From: Paracoccus hibiscisoli
GTDB taxonomy: Bacteria; Pseudomonadota; Alphaproteobacteria; Rhodobacterales; Rhodobacteraceae
Length of the DNA stretch: 64,000 bases
Reading direction: 5' to 3'
NCBI RefSeq assembly: GCF_005048265.1
Contig: NZ_SUNH01000009.1
Coordinates: forward strand, 62,001-126,000
A program made the translations under genes and the position numbers. This document shows, one piece after another, positions 21,046 to 30,010 of the stretch; position 1 is the stretch's first letter, and every line of letters starts with the position of its first letter. The notes under the pieces were generated by a model. That model saw nothing but the letters and a program-made list of their open reading frames with translations. It made no database searches and had not been told where the DNA came from.

Positions 21046-21843
21046 ATGCAATTCGACCGACTGACCACCGAAATGCGGCGCCTGGCCCTGCTGGCCGGAG
21101 AGAGGATCATGGAGATCTATCGGTCGGACGATTTCGATACCCGTGCCAAGTCCGATGATTCGCCTGTCACCGCAGCCGACGAGGCCGCGGATGCGATCAT
21201 TGCGGAGGGCCTGCGCGCGGCCTTTCCCGACACCCCCCTGGTCACCGAGGAGCAGGCCGACACCCACGGTCAGAGCCTGCGGACCTTCCTGATCGTCGAT
21301 CCGCTGGACGGAACCAAGGAATTCGTGCAGCGGCGCGGCGATTTCACCGTCAACATCGCCTATGTCCAGGACGGCGTGCCGGTGCGCGGCGTGGTCTATG
21401 CCCCCGCCAAGGGGCGGCTGTTCTATACCACTGCCGACGGCCGCTCGGTCGAGGAGACGGGTCCCTTCGGCGACCAGCCCGGCGCGACCCAGCCCATCGG
21501 CGTCAATGCCACGCCCGACAATCGCGGCCTGATGGTCGTGGCGTCGAAATCGCATCGCGACGCGGCGACCGACGCCTATATCGCGCAATACGGCATGCGC
21601 GACATGACCAGCGCGGGCAGCTCGCTGAAATTCTGCCTGGTCGCGACCGGAGAGGCCGACCTCTATCCGCGGCTGGGCCGCACGATGGAATGGGACACGG
21701 CGGCGGGCGACGCGGTGCTGCGCGGCGCGGGCGGTCAGGTGGTGCGCTTCGACGACCACACCCCCCTGGCCTATGGCAAGCCGGGATTCGAGAACCCGTT
21801 CTTCATCGCCTACGCCCCGGGCGTCCTGCTGGTGAAGGCCTGA
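21046..21843 (+). CDS. cysQ: 3'(2'),5'-bisphosphate nucleotidase
   Basis: Inositol-monophosphatase-fold enzyme of 265 residues that removes the 3' phosphate from PAP (and PAPS). Metal-site motifs: TEEQ near 66-69, VDPLDGTKEF near 84-93, and the late EWDTAAGDAVL. The DPLDGTKEF form is typical of CysQ rather than SuhB. GGAAAGGAAAG precedes the ATG. It runs directly into kdsB with a 1-base gap. PAP is the by-product of PAPS-dependent sulfotransferases, and a sulfotransferase-like gene lies 7 kb downstream. Confidence 0.93.
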   Translation: MQFDRLTTEMRRLALLAGERIMEIYRSDDFDTRAKSDDSPVTAADEAADAIIAEGLRAAFPDTPLVTEEQADTHGQSLRTFLIVDPLDGTKEFVQRRGDFTVNIAYVQDGVPVRGVVYAPAKGRLFYTTADGRSVEETGPFGDQPGATQPIGVNATPDNRGLMVVASKSHRDAATDAYIAQYGMRDMTSAGSSLKFCLVATGEADLYPRLGRTMEWDTAAGDAVLRGAGGQVVRFDDHTPLAYGKPGFENPFFIAYAPGVLLVKA

Positions 21844-21844
21844 G

Positions 21845-22645
21845 ATGTCGGTCGTCATCGTCATTCCCGCCCGCTTCGCCTCGACCCGCTATCCGGGCAA
21901 GCCGCTGGTCGAGCTGCGCGGCGCGGGCGGTCAGGCGCGCAGCCTGATCCGGCGCAGCTGGGACGCGGCCATGGCGGTCGGCGGCATCGACCGGGTGATC
22001 GTGGCCACCGATGACGACCGCATCCGCGACCACGCGCTGGCCTTTGGCGGCGATGTCGCGATGACCAGCCCCGATTGCCGCAACGGCACCGAACGCTGCG
22101 CCGAGGCGGTGGCCACCCTTGGCCTGACCCCCGAGATCGTGGTGAACCTGCAGGGCGACGCGCCGCTGACGCCCGCCTGGTTCGTGGAGGATCTGGTGGC
22201 GGGCCTGCGCCGCGATGCGCAGGCCGGGGTGGCGACGCCGGTGCTGCGCTGCACGGGGGCGATGCGCGCCGACCTGATCGCGGATCGCCACGCGGGCCGC
22301 GTCGGCGGGACGACGGCGGTGTTCGGTCATGACGGGCGGGCGCTCTATTTCTCCAAGGAGGTCGTGCCCTTCGTGCCGGGCGACGTGGCCCCCGACGGGC
22401 CCAGCCCGGTCTTTCACCATGTGGGCGTCTATGCCTATCGCCCCGACGCCCTGGCGGAATACCCCACCTGGCCCGAAGGCACGCTGGAGCGGCTGGAGGG
22501 CCTGGAGCAGCTGCGCTTCCTGGAGCGCGGTCGGCCGGTGCTGTGCGTCGAGGTCGAGGCACGCGGCCGCCAGTTCTGGGAACTGAACAACCCCGAGGAT
22601 GTTACCCGGCTGGAGCAGATGATGCAGGATATGGGCATCGCCTGA
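21845..22645 (+). CDS. kdsB: 3-deoxy-manno-octulosonate cytidylyltransferase (CMP-Kdo synthetase)
   Basis: 266 residues. The nucleotidyltransferase start IPARFASTRYPGKPLVEL is the KdsB signature; ALYFSKEVVPFV and HHVGVYAYRPDAL are also characteristic. It activates Kdo as CMP-Kdo for lipopolysaccharide or for the Kdo linker of capsules. Next to cysQ and close to a KpsM-like permease. Whether it is the only kdsB of the genome or a capsule-specific copy cannot be told here. Confidence 0.94.
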   Translation: MSVVIVIPARFASTRYPGKPLVELRGAGGQARSLIRRSWDAAMAVGGIDRVIVATDDDRIRDHALAFGGDVAMTSPDCRNGTERCAEAVATLGLTPEIVVNLQGDAPLTPAWFVEDLVAGLRRDAQAGVATPVLRCTGAMRADLIADRHAGRVGGTTAVFGHDGRALYFSKEVVPFVPGDVAPDGPSPVFHHVGVYAYRPDALAEYPTWPEGTLERLEGLEQLRFLERGRPVLCVEVEARGRQFWELNNPEDVTRLEQMMQDMGIA

Positions 22646-22822
22646 GCCGGTTTGCCCTGCCGGGCGGCGAAATTATGAAATATTTGTCTATTTTGGTGCA
22701 AACGCTTGGCGGCAAGCTGCCTACGGAATAATCTGCCCATTGAACTCACCGTCTCTGCCCGGCAAGGCATCAACGTCATTCAGGGTGGGGCCGATCCCGC
22801 CGAACCATCAGAGGTATCCGTC

Positions 22823-23719
22823 ATGGGTCGCAAGGTTACGAAAGCCATTTTTCCCGTCGCAGGTCTGGGGACACGCTTTCTTCCCACCACGAAAAGCATC
22901 CCCAAGGAGATGCTGTCGCTGGTCGACAAGCCGCTGATCCAATACGCCATCGACGAGGCCCGCGCCGCCGGGATCAAGGAATTCATCTTTGTCACTTCGC
23001 GCGGCAAGGGTTCGCTGGAGGATTACTTCGATCACGCCCACGAGCTGGAATCCAGCCTGAAGAAGGCCGGCAAGACCGACCTGCTGGAGATCCTGCGCGC
23101 CACCAACATGGATTCGGGCGCCATCGCCTATATCCGCCAGCACAAGGCCCTGGGCCTGGGCCATGCGGTCTGGTGCGCCCGTCGCCTGCTGTCGGATGAC
23201 GAGCCCTTTGCCGTGGTGCTGACCGATGACGTCATCCAGGGTGAGCCGCCCTGCCTGCAGCAGATGATCGAGGCCTATGGCGAGACCGGCGGCAGCATGG
23301 TCGCCACGATGGAGGTCGCCCCGGAAAAGGCCAAGGCTTACGGCGTTCTGGACGTGGCCGAGGACATGGGCGCCATCGTGCGCGCCAAGGGCATGGTCGA
23401 GAAACCCGCCACCGGCACGCAGCCGTCGAACCTGGCGGTGATCGGTCGCTATATCCTGGCACCGACGGTCATGAAGAACCTCAACAAGCTCAAGCAGGGC
23501 GCCGGCGGCGAGATCCAGCTGACCGACGCCATCGCCGAGGAAATCCAGGCGGGTCGCGACGTGTTCGGCCTGCGCTTCCGCGGCCAGCGCTTCGACTGCG
23601 GCTCCAAGGCGGGCTTCCTGCAGGCGACCGTGGCCTTTGGCCTGGAGCGTGACGAGCTGAAGGACGAATTCGCCGAATACCTGCATCAGGTGATGTCCAT
23701 GCGCCGGGCTGCCGAATAA
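22823..23719 (+). CDS. galU: UTP-glucose-1-phosphate uridylyltransferase
   Basis: Makes UDP-glucose. 298 residues, with the nucleotide-binding start FPVAGLGTRFLPTTKSIPKEM and the lysine-containing site KPLIQYAIDEA, VLTDDVI and EKPATGTQPSNLAVIGRYIL. ATG 22823 gives the canonical MGRKVTKAIFPVAG start. A 177-base gap before it with an A/T-rich stretch (22675-22700) probably holds its promoter. galE follows after 2 bases, so it heads the polysaccharide operon. Confidence 0.97.
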   Translation: MGRKVTKAIFPVAGLGTRFLPTTKSIPKEMLSLVDKPLIQYAIDEARAAGIKEFIFVTSRGKGSLEDYFDHAHELESSLKKAGKTDLLEILRATNMDSGAIAYIRQHKALGLGHAVWCARRLLSDDEPFAVVLTDDVIQGEPPCLQQMIEAYGETGGSMVATMEVAPEKAKAYGVLDVAEDMGAIVRAKGMVEKPATGTQPSNLAVIGRYILAPTVMKNLNKLKQGAGGEIQLTDAIAEEIQAGRDVFGLRFRGQRFDCGSKAGFLQATVAFGLERDELKDEFAEYLHQVMSMRRAAE

Positions 23720-23721
23720 GC

Positions 23722-24708
23722 ATGGCGGACAAGGTTCTGGTAACGGGCGGGGCGGGCTATATCGGCTCGCACGCCTGCAAGGCGCTGGCGGCGGCAGGGT
23801 TCGTTCCCGTCACGCTGGACAATTTCTCGACCGGCTGGCGCGATGCCGTGCGCTTCGGTCCGGTGGTCGAAGCCGACCTGATGGACCGTGCAGCCCTGGA
23901 TGCGACCTTTGCCCAACACCGGCCCGTGGCGGTGCTGCATTTCGCGGCCCTGTCCCAGGTGGGCGAGGCGATGGCCGAACCGGGCCGCTACTGGCGCAAC
24001 AATGTCGCGGGGTCGCTGAACCTGATCGAGGCTGCCATTGCCGCGGGGTGCCTGGATTTCGTCTTCAGCTCGACCTGCGCGACCTACGGCGACCGCGACG
24101 GCGAGGTGCTGGACGAGGACACGCCGCAGGCGCCGCTGAACGCCTATGGCGCATCCAAGCGCGCGATCGAGGATATGCTGGCCGATTTCGGGGCCTCGCA
24201 CGGGCTGCGGTCGGTGATCTTCCGCTATTTCAACGTGGCGGGTGCCGATCCTGACGGAGAGGTGGGCGAATTCCACCGCCCCGAGACCCATCTGATCCCG
24301 CTGATCCTGGACGCGGTGGACGGCAAGCGCGCGGCGCTGACCATCCACGGCACCGACTATCCGACCCCGGACGGCACCTGCATCCGCGACTATGTCCATG
24401 TGATGGACTTGGTCGACGCGCATGTGAAGGGCCTGGAATGGCTGCGCGCAGACAAGGGCAGCCGGGTGTTCTGCCTGGGCACCGGCGACGGATTCTCGGT
24501 CCGCGATGTGGTCGATGCCACGCGCGCCATCACCAACCGCGAGGTGCCGATGCTGGACGGCCCGCGCCGGGGCGGTGACGCGGTCAAGCTGGTCTGCGGC
24601 AGCACCCGCGCCAAGGCCGAGCTGGGCTGGTCGCCCGACCGCTCGACCATGCCGCAGATGATCGCGGATGCGTGGCGCTGGCACCAGACGGGCGATTACA
24701 AGCGGTGA
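23722..24708 (+). CDS. galE: UDP-glucose 4-epimerase
   Basis: Short-chain dehydrogenase-type epimerase of 328 residues. NAD-binding start VLVTGGAGYIGSHACKAL, then the catalytic Ser-Tyr-Lys set (FSSTCATYG, and YGASKRAIE), FRYFNVAGADP, and TPDGTCIRDYVHVMDL typical of GalE. It supplies UDP-galactose. The stop overlaps a GTG start of the next glycosyltransferase, so the whole block down to 29980 looks co-transcribed. Confidence 0.96.
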   Translation: MADKVLVTGGAGYIGSHACKALAAAGFVPVTLDNFSTGWRDAVRFGPVVEADLMDRAALDATFAQHRPVAVLHFAALSQVGEAMAEPGRYWRNNVAGSLNLIEAAIAAGCLDFVFSSTCATYGDRDGEVLDEDTPQAPLNAYGASKRAIEDMLADFGASHGLRSVIFRYFNVAGADPDGEVGEFHRPETHLIPLILDAVDGKRAALTIHGTDYPTPDGTCIRDYVHVMDLVDAHVKGLEWLRADKGSRVFCLGTGDGFSVRDVVDATRAITNREVPMLDGPRRGGDAVKLVCGSTRAKAELGWSPDRSTMPQMIADAWRWHQTGDYKR

Positions 24709-25715
24709 CCCCGCGCGCGGCGTGGCAGGCCTATCGCCTGCGCTGGAAGCGTCGCGAACTGATCTGGCGCGCCTTGCGGGCGCGCCGGGCGCTGCAGCCG
24801 GTGGCGGAACGCCATGGCGCGATCCGCCCGGGCGACGTGCTGGCGGTGACGACCCTGCGCAACGAGATCGCGCATCTGCCCGGTTTCCTGGACCATTACC
24901 GCCAGCTTGGCGTCGCGCATTTCCTGATGGTCGACAATGCCAGCACCGACGGCTCGGACCGCTATCTGGCGGAACAGCCGGACGTGTCGCTGTGGCATTG
25001 CCCCGACAGCTATCGCGCGGCGCGGTTCGGGCTGGACTGGGCGGGGGCGCTGCTGTGGCGCTTTGGGCGGGGGCATTGGTGCCTGACGGTCGATGCCGAC
25101 GAACTGCTGGTCTATCCCCATAACGACACGCGGTCGCTGCCGGATCTGGTGGCGCATCTGGACCGGATCGGCCAGCCGGGGCTGGGCGCGGTGATGCTGG
25201 ACCTGTATCCCTCCGGGCCGCTTGGCACGGCGGATGCCCCCGAAGGCGCGCCCCTGACGGCGCGTCTGCCCTGGTTCGACCCCGGTCCCTGGCGCGCGCA
25301 GCGGATGATGCCGCGCCGCAACCTTTGGGTGCAGGGCGGGGTGCGGGACCGGGTATTCTTTGCGGATAATCCGCGCCGCGCACCGACCATGAACAAGCTG
25401 CCGCTGATGCGCTGGTCGGGGCGGCCGGTCTATGTCAATTCGACCCATTCCGTGCTGCCGCCGCGGCTGAACCTGATCTATGACGGGCCGGGCGATCCGC
25501 GCCTGTCGGGGGTGCTGCTGCATGGCAAGTTCCTGCCCGATATTGTGGCGAAGTCCAACGAGGAGCTGCACCGCCGCCAGCATTTCTCCGACCCGTCGGC
25601 CTATACCGATTTTCATCGTGCAGTGGCGGCGGGACCGGTGCTGCGTGGCCCGGAATCGCAACGCTGGCAGGGCTGGCGGCAGATGGTCGACCTGGGACTG
25701 ATGGGTACAGGTTAA
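24705..25715 (+). CDS. Family 2-like glycosyltransferase (first of two paralogues)
   Basis: 336 residues with a GT-A-like region: TTLRNE at 49-54, VDNASTDGS at 77-85 and the metal/nucleotide motif DADE at 130-133. After that come conserved blocks MLDLYPSG, NLWVQGG and NSTHSVLPPRLN. It belongs to the family-2-type group seen in Pfam Glyco_tranf_2_4, often found in alphaproteobacterial exopolysaccharide loci. The GTG at 24705 overlaps the galE stop; an ATG at 24672 would overlap galE by 37 bases. No membrane segment. Donor and acceptor sugars are unknown; galU and galE suggest glucose or galactose. Confidence 0.82.
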   Translation: MTPRAAWQAYRLRWKRRELIWRALRARRALQPVAERHGAIRPGDVLAVTTLRNEIAHLPGFLDHYRQLGVAHFLMVDNASTDGSDRYLAEQPDVSLWHCPDSYRAARFGLDWAGALLWRFGRGHWCLTVDADELLVYPHNDTRSLPDLVAHLDRIGQPGLGAVMLDLYPSGPLGTADAPEGAPLTARLPWFDPGPWRAQRMMPRRNLWVQGGVRDRVFFADNPRRAPTMNKLPLMRWSGRPVYVNSTHSVLPPRLNLIYDGPGDPRLSGVLLHGKFLPDIVAKSNEELHRRQHFSDPSAYTDFHRAVAAGPVLRGPESQRWQGWRQMVDLGLMGTG

Positions 25716-25824
25716 AGGGTTCTGTAACCAAACCGTCTGGAACCGCTTGCCAAGTCGGGATCGGGTGAACATTGCTATCTTATGATGCGCAGTTACCTGA
25801 CCCTATCCCAGCTAGGACGCCATT

Positions 25825-26850
25825 ATGCGAATCGGTGACGTTCCCTTCCCGGGCCGCCTGCGTTGCCGTGCGGAACGGCAGTATCTCGTCGTGCGCGCCT
25901 GGAACCGGCGCCATGCCCTGAAATCAATAATGAACCGAACTGATCAGATCCGCAAGGGCGATATCTTGGCCTTCGTGACCCTGCGCAACGAGCGTGTGCG
26001 CCTGCCGTATTTTCTGGATTATTATCGCAAGCTGGGCGTCGACCATTTCCTGTTCGTCAACAACGACAGCGACGATGGCAGCGGCAACTATCTGGCCGAA
26101 CAGCCGGACGTGTCGCTGTGGTGGACCAATGCGGGCTACAGGCGGTCGCGGTTCGGCATGGACTGGATCAACCGGCTGCTGATGAAATACGGGCACGGGC
26201 ATTGGTGCCTGACGATCGACCCGGACGAATTCCTGATCTATCCGCATAGCGATTCGCGCCCGCTGGAGGCGCTGACCGATTGGCTGGACGCGTCCGGGCG
26301 GCGCAGCTTTCCCGCGATGCTGCTGGACATGTATCCGCGCGGCAATATCGAGGACCAACCCTATGAGGAGGGCACGGACCCGTTCCAGATCGCCCGCTGG
26401 TTCGATCCGGCGAATTACAGCATCAGCAAGAACGCCTATTACGGCAACCTTTGGATCCAGGGCGGGCCGCGCACGCGCAAGTTCTTTACCGCCGAACCCC
26501 TGGCAGGCCCGGCCCTGAACAAGACGCCGCTGGTCAAGTGGCACTGGCGCTATGCCTATGTCAGTTCCACCCACATGCTGCTGCCGCGCCATCTGAACAT
26601 GGTCTATGACGAAAGCGGCGGAGAGATGGCGTCGGGCTGCCTGCTGCATGCCAAGTTCCTGTCCACCTTTGCCGACAAGTCCGCGGAGGAGCTGGACCGC
26701 CGCCAGCATTACGCCAACAGCAAGGAGTATCAGGCCTATCACGCGGGGTTGCGGCGCGGCACGGACCTGTGGTGCAGCGAATCGCGCGAATATGCCGATT
26801 GGCGCCAGCTGGAGGATCTGGGGCTGATCTCTCGGGGGAACTGGGCGTGA
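25825..26850 (+). CDS. Family 2-like glycosyltransferase (second paralogue)
   Basis: 341 residues and clearly related to the preceding gene: FVTLRNE at about 50-56, VNNDSDDGS, the shared EQPDVSLW, DPDE at 132-135, MLDMYPRG, NLWIQGG and SSTHMLLPRHLN. The N-terminal 35 residues differ. It starts with ATG after a 109-base gap, the only sizeable gap in the block, where an internal promoter could lie. Its stop overlaps the GTG of the next gene. Probably adds another sugar of the same glycan; specificity unknown. Confidence 0.83.
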   Translation: MRIGDVPFPGRLRCRAERQYLVVRAWNRRHALKSIMNRTDQIRKGDILAFVTLRNERVRLPYFLDYYRKLGVDHFLFVNNDSDDGSGNYLAEQPDVSLWWTNAGYRRSRFGMDWINRLLMKYGHGHWCLTIDPDEFLIYPHSDSRPLEALTDWLDASGRRSFPAMLLDMYPRGNIEDQPYEEGTDPFQIARWFDPANYSISKNAYYGNLWIQGGPRTRKFFTAEPLAGPALNKTPLVKWHWRYAYVSSTHMLLPRHLNMVYDESGGEMASGCLLHAKFLSTFADKSAEELDRRQHYANSKEYQAYHAGLRRGTDLWCSESREYADWRQLEDLGLISRGNWA

Positions 26851-28592
26851 CGGGGATGGTGGCGAAATCCCGCCTCGGATTGGGCGGCACATGGCCGGTT
26901 TGCGCGGCGGGCGCGGTCCAGCTGGGCGTGGTGCTGTTGTGCCATGCGCGGCTGGACGTGGCCGCCCGGATGGCCCGCATCTGGGTCGAGGGGGGCGCCC
27001 GCGTGGCGATCCATGTCGATGCCAAGGCCTCGGCCCGGTCGGTGGCGCGGATGCGGGACGCGCTGTCGGACCTGCCCGGCATCGTCTTTTCGCGCCGCCA
27101 CACCTGCGACTGGGGCCGCTTTAGCCTGGTGCGCGCCACGCAGGACGCGGCCCAGATGCTGCTGGAGCGGTTCCCCGAGGTGACCCATGTCTATCTGGCC
27201 TCGGGGTCGTGCCTGCCGCTCAGGCCGGTGCGCGATCTGGCGGCGTTCCTGGCGCTGGACCCGGCCTGCGATCACATCGAAAGCGTCAATGCCCTGGATG
27301 TCGGCTGGACCGTGGGCGGCCTGAACGAGGAACGCTTTACCCTGTTCTATCCGCTGGACTGGCGCAAGCAGCGCTGGCTGTTCGACCGGCTGACGGCCCT
27401 GCAGCGCGGCCTGGGCATCCGCCGCCGCCTGCCCAAGGGGCTGTCGCCGCATCTGGGGTCGCAATGGTGGTGCCTGACCACCGCCACCCTGCGCGCCATA
27501 CTGGAGGACCCCCGCCGGGTCGAGTTCGACCGTTTTTTCCGGCTGACCTGGATTCCCGACGAAAGCTATTTCCAGACCCTGGCGCGTCGCCACGCCATCC
27601 GGATCGAGAGCCATTCCCTGACCCTGGCCAAGTTCGACCACAATGGCAGGCCCTATCAGCTGTATGACGACCATGCCCTGATGCTGGAGGAATCGCGCTG
27701 TTTCGTGGCGCGCAAGGTCTGGCCGCAGGCGACCGAGCTGCTGGCGCATTTCCCGCGCCCACCCGGCCCCCAGCCCGACCTGTCCCCGCCCCAGCCCCAA
27801 CGGATCGAGCGGTTGATCAACCGCACGGTGCGGCGCCGCCTGCTGGGGCGGCCGGGCCTCTATATGCAGAGCCGGTTCCCGCGCAAGGACGCCGAAAACG
27901 GCAAGACCTCGGCCCCCTATTCGGTGTTCCAGGGCTTTTCCGACATCTTCCCCGAATTCGAGGACTGGCTGGCGGGCCTTCTGGATGCCGATGTCCACGG
28001 CCACCTGCTGGGCCCCGAGATGGTCGAATTCGCCGGCCGCCCCGAGATCGGGCCAGGGGCCATCTCGTCCAACACGCTGATCCGCGACCGCGACCCGCAC
28101 GGGTTCCTGACAGCGCTGATCCGCATCACGACCCGCATGCAGGTGTTCCAGTTCAGCCCGCGCGACAATCAGCGGCTGAACTGGTTCATCGCCACCGACC
28201 CGAACGCCCATATCCATGTCGTCACCGGGGCCTGGATGCTGCCCCTGCTGGAATCGGACATGCCCTTCGACGACATCCGCCGCGTCACCGCGCTGCTGCA
28301 GCGCGCCGAGATCGCGCAGATGGACGTGCTGAATTCGGTCTGGGTCAAGGCCCGCGTCCATGTCCACGAACTGACCGATTTCCTGGCCCGCCCGCAGGAG
28401 ATGTTGCTGCAATCGCTGCAGCATTTGCCGCTGCGGGACGGGCCGCCGGGTGACATGCCCCGAATGCGCGACCTGGAAGGGCTTGCAGATCTGGTGCGGC
28501 GGTTGAAGAATTCCGGCCTGCGCCCGCACCTGGCGGGGGACGCTCTGCCCACCGCCGACATCACTCTGCCCGAAAGGATCGCCGCCGAATGA
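26847..28592 (+). CDS. Core-2/I-branching-type glycosyltransferase with extra C-terminal domain
   Basis: 581 residues. The N-terminal ~280 residues resemble beta-1,6-N-acetylglucosaminyltransferases of the core-2/I-branching family: VVLLCHARLDVAARMARI, YLASGSCLPLRP, GSQWWCLT and the WIPDESYFQTLA block. The C-terminal ~290 residues (DAENGKTSAPYSVFQGFSD onward) form a separate domain that I know only from Rhodobacterales relatives (DUF5927-like); its function is unknown. GTG 26847 overlaps the previous stop and has GGGGGAA six bases before it; ATG 26856 is the alternative. The next gene overlaps by ATGA. Confidence 0.82.
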   Translation: MTGMVAKSRLGLGGTWPVCAAGAVQLGVVLLCHARLDVAARMARIWVEGGARVAIHVDAKASARSVARMRDALSDLPGIVFSRRHTCDWGRFSLVRATQDAAQMLLERFPEVTHVYLASGSCLPLRPVRDLAAFLALDPACDHIESVNALDVGWTVGGLNEERFTLFYPLDWRKQRWLFDRLTALQRGLGIRRRLPKGLSPHLGSQWWCLTTATLRAILEDPRRVEFDRFFRLTWIPDESYFQTLARRHAIRIESHSLTLAKFDHNGRPYQLYDDHALMLEESRCFVARKVWPQATELLAHFPRPPGPQPDLSPPQPQRIERLINRTVRRRLLGRPGLYMQSRFPRKDAENGKTSAPYSVFQGFSDIFPEFEDWLAGLLDADVHGHLLGPEMVEFAGRPEIGPGAISSNTLIRDRDPHGFLTALIRITTRMQVFQFSPRDNQRLNWFIATDPNAHIHVVTGAWMLPLLESDMPFDDIRRVTALLQRAEIAQMDVLNSVWVKARVHVHELTDFLARPQEMLLQSLQHLPLRDGPPGDMPRMRDLEGLADLVRRLKNSGLRPHLAGDALPTADITLPERIAAE

Positions 28593-29980
28593 CCCGCCCC
28601 TTCCGCCGCTTCGTCATCTTTGCCGAAATGCGCACCGGGTCCAACCTGTTGGAGGCGACGCTGAATGCCCTGCGCGGCGTCACCTGCTTTGGCGAGGCGT
28701 TCAACCCCTACATGATGGGCTGGCCCGACAAGGACGAATTGCAGGGCATCACCCGCGACCAGCGCGAGGCGGACCCGATGGTCCTGCTGAACAAACTGTT
28801 CGACAGACCGGGCCACCTGCCGGGGTTCCGCTATTTCCACGACCACGACCCGCGGGTCTTTGACGCGATCATGCACGACCCGGAATGCGCCAAGATCGTG
28901 CTGACCCGCAATCCGCTGGACAGCTATGTCTCGACCCAGCTTGCCCGGCAGACGAATCAGTGGAAGCTGAACGAGACCGAGACCCCGATTCCCGCGACCA
29001 TCACTTATGACGGCCCGGAATTCCGCGACATGATCGCCGCCGTGGAGCGGTTCCAGCTGCGGGTGATGCACCGGCTGCAGGTGACGGGCCAGACGGCCTT
29101 CTGGCTGGGCTATGAGGATCTGCGCGATGCCGATGTGATGACCGGGCTGGTCCACTGGCTGGGCCGCACCGACATTCCCCGGGTGGAACCCGCCAGCGAC
29201 CAGGTCCCCCAGAACCCGCGTGAACTGGCCGAAAAGGTCGGCAATTTCGACCAGATGCAGGCCGATCTGGCGCAGGTCGACCCCTTCATGCTGCGCCGCA
29301 TCCCCAATTTCGAGCCGCGCCGCGGCCCCTCGGTGCCCAGCTTTACCGCCACGGATGCGGGGGCCGGGCTGATCTTCATGCCGGTGCGCTGCGGTCCGGG
29401 GGGGGCTGTGCGCGACTGGATGGCGGGGCTGGGGCAGGTCACGGGCGATTTCACCCAGACCAGCCTGCGCCAGTGGAAACGCCAGCGTCCGGGCCATCGC
29501 AGCTTTGCGGTGCTGCGCCATCCGCTGCACCGGGCCTGGACCGCATTCCGGCAGCTGCTGCAGGAGGGCGCACCAGAGCTGCGCCAGCTGATGCGCGACG
29601 TGCATCGCGTGGCGCTGCCGCCGGATGCGGCGCTGGCGGGGCTGTCCCAGCAGGATCAGGTCGATCTGTTCGCGCAGTTCCTGGGGTTCCTGAAGCGGAA
29701 CCTGAATGGCCAGACGACTCTGCCCACCCATGCCGGATGGGCCAGCCAGTCCGAGGTCATCGCGGGTTTCAGCCGGGTGGCGACCCCCGACATGCTGATC
29801 CGCGAGGATCGCCTGGCCGAGGATCTGTCCGCCCTGGCCCGCACCGCAGGCATCGACGACCCGCTCGTGGACGGGCTGAAGACCCAGCCCATGCCCGATT
29901 TCCTGCGCGAAAAGCCACTGTTGCAGGCCGCGCGGCAGGCCTATCTGCGCGATTACATCGCGTTCGGGTTCTCGGATTGA
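28589..29980 (+). CDS. Sulfotransferase-like protein with two domains (NodH/Stf0-like)
   Basis: 463 residues. The N-terminal half has the PAPS 5'-phosphosulfate loop RTGSNLL at 15-21 and the 3'-phosphate motif TRNPLDSYVS at 106-115, as in Stf0/NodH-type sulfotransferases. The second half repeats the layout: FMPVRCGPGGAV at about 263-274 in the loop position and VLRHPLHRAWTAF at 308-320, like the RHP-R--S-F motif of another sulfotransferase family. The second loop lacks the usual basic/Ser-Thr set, so that domain may be inactive or bind a sugar. It ends the galU operon, which suggests sulfation of the glycan. The acceptor is unknown. Confidence 0.78.
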   Translation: MTRPFRRFVIFAEMRTGSNLLEATLNALRGVTCFGEAFNPYMMGWPDKDELQGITRDQREADPMVLLNKLFDRPGHLPGFRYFHDHDPRVFDAIMHDPECAKIVLTRNPLDSYVSTQLARQTNQWKLNETETPIPATITYDGPEFRDMIAAVERFQLRVMHRLQVTGQTAFWLGYEDLRDADVMTGLVHWLGRTDIPRVEPASDQVPQNPRELAEKVGNFDQMQADLAQVDPFMLRRIPNFEPRRGPSVPSFTATDAGAGLIFMPVRCGPGGAVRDWMAGLGQVTGDFTQTSLRQWKRQRPGHRSFAVLRHPLHRAWTAFRQLLQEGAPELRQLMRDVHRVALPPDAALAGLSQQDQVDLFAQFLGFLKRNLNGQTTLPTHAGWASQSEVIAGFSRVATPDMLIREDRLAEDLSALARTAGIDDPLVDGLKTQPMPDFLREKPLLQAARQAYLRDYIAFGFSD

Positions 29981-29984
29981 GGCG

Positions 29985-30004
29985 GGCGGGCCTTTCGGCC
30001 CGCC
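29985..30004. terminator. Bidirectional hairpin between convergent genes
   Basis: A perfect 8-bp repeat GGCGGGCC-tttc-GGCCCGCC lies between the sulfotransferase stop (29980) and the manB stop (30011). Loop of four. No clear T-run on either side, so it is a weak terminator candidate. Confidence 0.5.
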
Positions 30005-30010
30005 ACCCCG

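Noticed and set aside
22646..22822. Possible small gene or regulatory repeat (GCTTG-gcgg-CAAGC, 22704-22717) before galU
   Set aside because: The region is A/T-richer and likely carries the galU promoter, but the short 5-bp repeat is not enough to name an operator or RNA.
25716..25824. Internal promoter between the two glycosyltransferase paralogues
   Set aside because: TATCTT-like and TTG-like stretches exist but without proper spacing; cannot be supported from sequence alone.
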